From positions 739,695 through 803,694 of the forward strand of contig NZ_LN876587.1 in the NCBI RefSeq assembly GCF_001282725.1: 64,000 nt of DNA, written 5' to 3'. Origin of the DNA: Inediibacterium massiliense (GTDB taxonomy: Bacteria; Bacillota; Clostridia; Peptostreptococcales; Thermotaleaceae). This document shows positions 63,752 to 64,000 of the stretch, in pieces (the first letter of the stretch is position 1; every line of letters begins with the position of its first letter). Below the pieces are notes generated by a model. The model was not told the DNA's origin. It did not search any database and saw only the letters and a program-made list of their open reading frames with translations. A program made the position numbers and the translations under genes.

Positions 63752-63769
63752 AGCTATGCTTCACTTTTT
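63743..63769 (+). terminator. Rho-independent terminator after the YteA-type gene
   Basis: A perfect 12-bp stem AAAAAGTGAAGC / GCTTCACTTTTT with TAT loop. Confidence 0.88.
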
Positions 63770-63852
63770 GTATGAAAAATAGACAAAGCTAGTACGAAAC
63801 CCATATAAGTTATGTTATAATCAGATAGATATGTATTTTAGGGAGGTGTATA

Positions 63853-64000
63853 ATGAATTACTTTTTAATTATTTTATTGATTTTTTTAGATCAATGTTCT
63901 AAATGGATCATCCAAAGTAGATTTTCAGTCCATGAGTCTATACCTATTGTAAAAAATATATTCCATATTACTTATGTTCAAAATGTAGGAGCAGCTTTTG
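63853..64000 (+). CDS. lspA: Signal peptidase II, N-terminal part (cut by window edge)
   Basis: 49 codons visible. Starts NYFLIILLIFLDQCSKWIIQ with the first conserved block (D-Q-x-S-K), and reaches YVQNVGAAF, the N-x-G-A-A-F block before the catalytic Asp pair. It removes lipoprotein signal peptides after Lgt action. GGGAGGTG precedes ATG 63853. Confidence 0.93.
   Translation, partial: MNYFLIILLIFLDQCSKWIIQSRFSVHESIPIVKNIFHITYVQNVGAAF

Overview
The window is a stretch of chromosome from a low-GC, endospore-forming Clostridia-type Firmicute. The sporulation genes spoIIGA, sigE, sigG, spoIVA, a spoVD-type PBP and a Spo0E-like regulator show this, as do the single dcw cluster, frequent TTG/GTG starts behind strong Shine-Dalgarno sites, AT-rich coding and U-tailed hairpin terminators. 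The genus cannot be named from the sequence.

Layout. Positions 1-6.1 kb are accessory: the 3' end of a type I restriction specificity gene (hsdS), a HIRAN-domain protein, then a long superfamily 1 helicase and a tyrosine-integrase C-terminal remnant. The last two lie between two nearly identical 22-base direct repeats (1461 and 6048), so this may be a small decayed integrative element. From 6.2 to 12.1 kb come ychF (reverse), a ferrochelatase-like membrane protein, two M16 peptidase homologues (ymfF/ymfH) and lgt. From 12.5 to 29.5 kb lies the division and peptidoglycan cluster: mraZ-rsmH-ftsL-spoVD, then murE-murF-mraY-murD-ftsW-murG-murA-divIB-DUF881-DUF881-sbp-ftsZ, with no ftsA. From 29.5 to 35.8 kb is a catabolic island: alanine racemase and an M20 amidohydrolase in one operon, a sigma-54 activator, and a YfcC-type permease. 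Both the enzyme operon and the permease carry near-perfect -24/-12 promoters. From 36 to 41 kb: spoIIGA-sigE, sigG, ylmC/ymxH, nrdR and pgeF. From 40.9 to 49.7 kb: a phosphate regulon (PhoB/PhoR-like pair, pstSCAB, phoU) with two 11-bp-phased Pho boxes; an IS110-family element sits between pstB and phoU. From 49.7 to 57.2 kb: YIEGIA protein and its partner, DUF512 radical SAM protein, der, plsY, gpsA, spoIVA and tRNA-Pro. From 57.3 kb to the end: an unknown membrane protein, a HlyD-like adaptor, the ylm division group (yggS-sepF-yggT-ylmH-divIVA), mtnN, DUF5665, a YteA-type zinc finger protein and the start of lspA.

How it works together. Most genes build the envelope and septum (precursor synthesis, lipid II flipping and polymerisation, Z-ring and its SepF/DivIVA partners, PlsY/GpsA phospholipid supply, Lgt/LspA lipoprotein maturation), or switch the cell to sporulation (SpoIIGA matures sigma-E; sigG has a clear sigma-F/G-type promoter; SpoIVA starts the coat).

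The least explained signals are noncoding. A family of about 145-nt intergenic repeats occurs three times in the same orientation (35.9, 39.9 and 43.5 kb), with a hairpin supported by one compensatory change. A 175-nt imperfect palindrome between two copies of the sigG terminator looks like a miniature insertion. The 5' noncoding end of the IS110 element is closed by a 28-bp terminal stem, as expected for a bridge-RNA-type guide.
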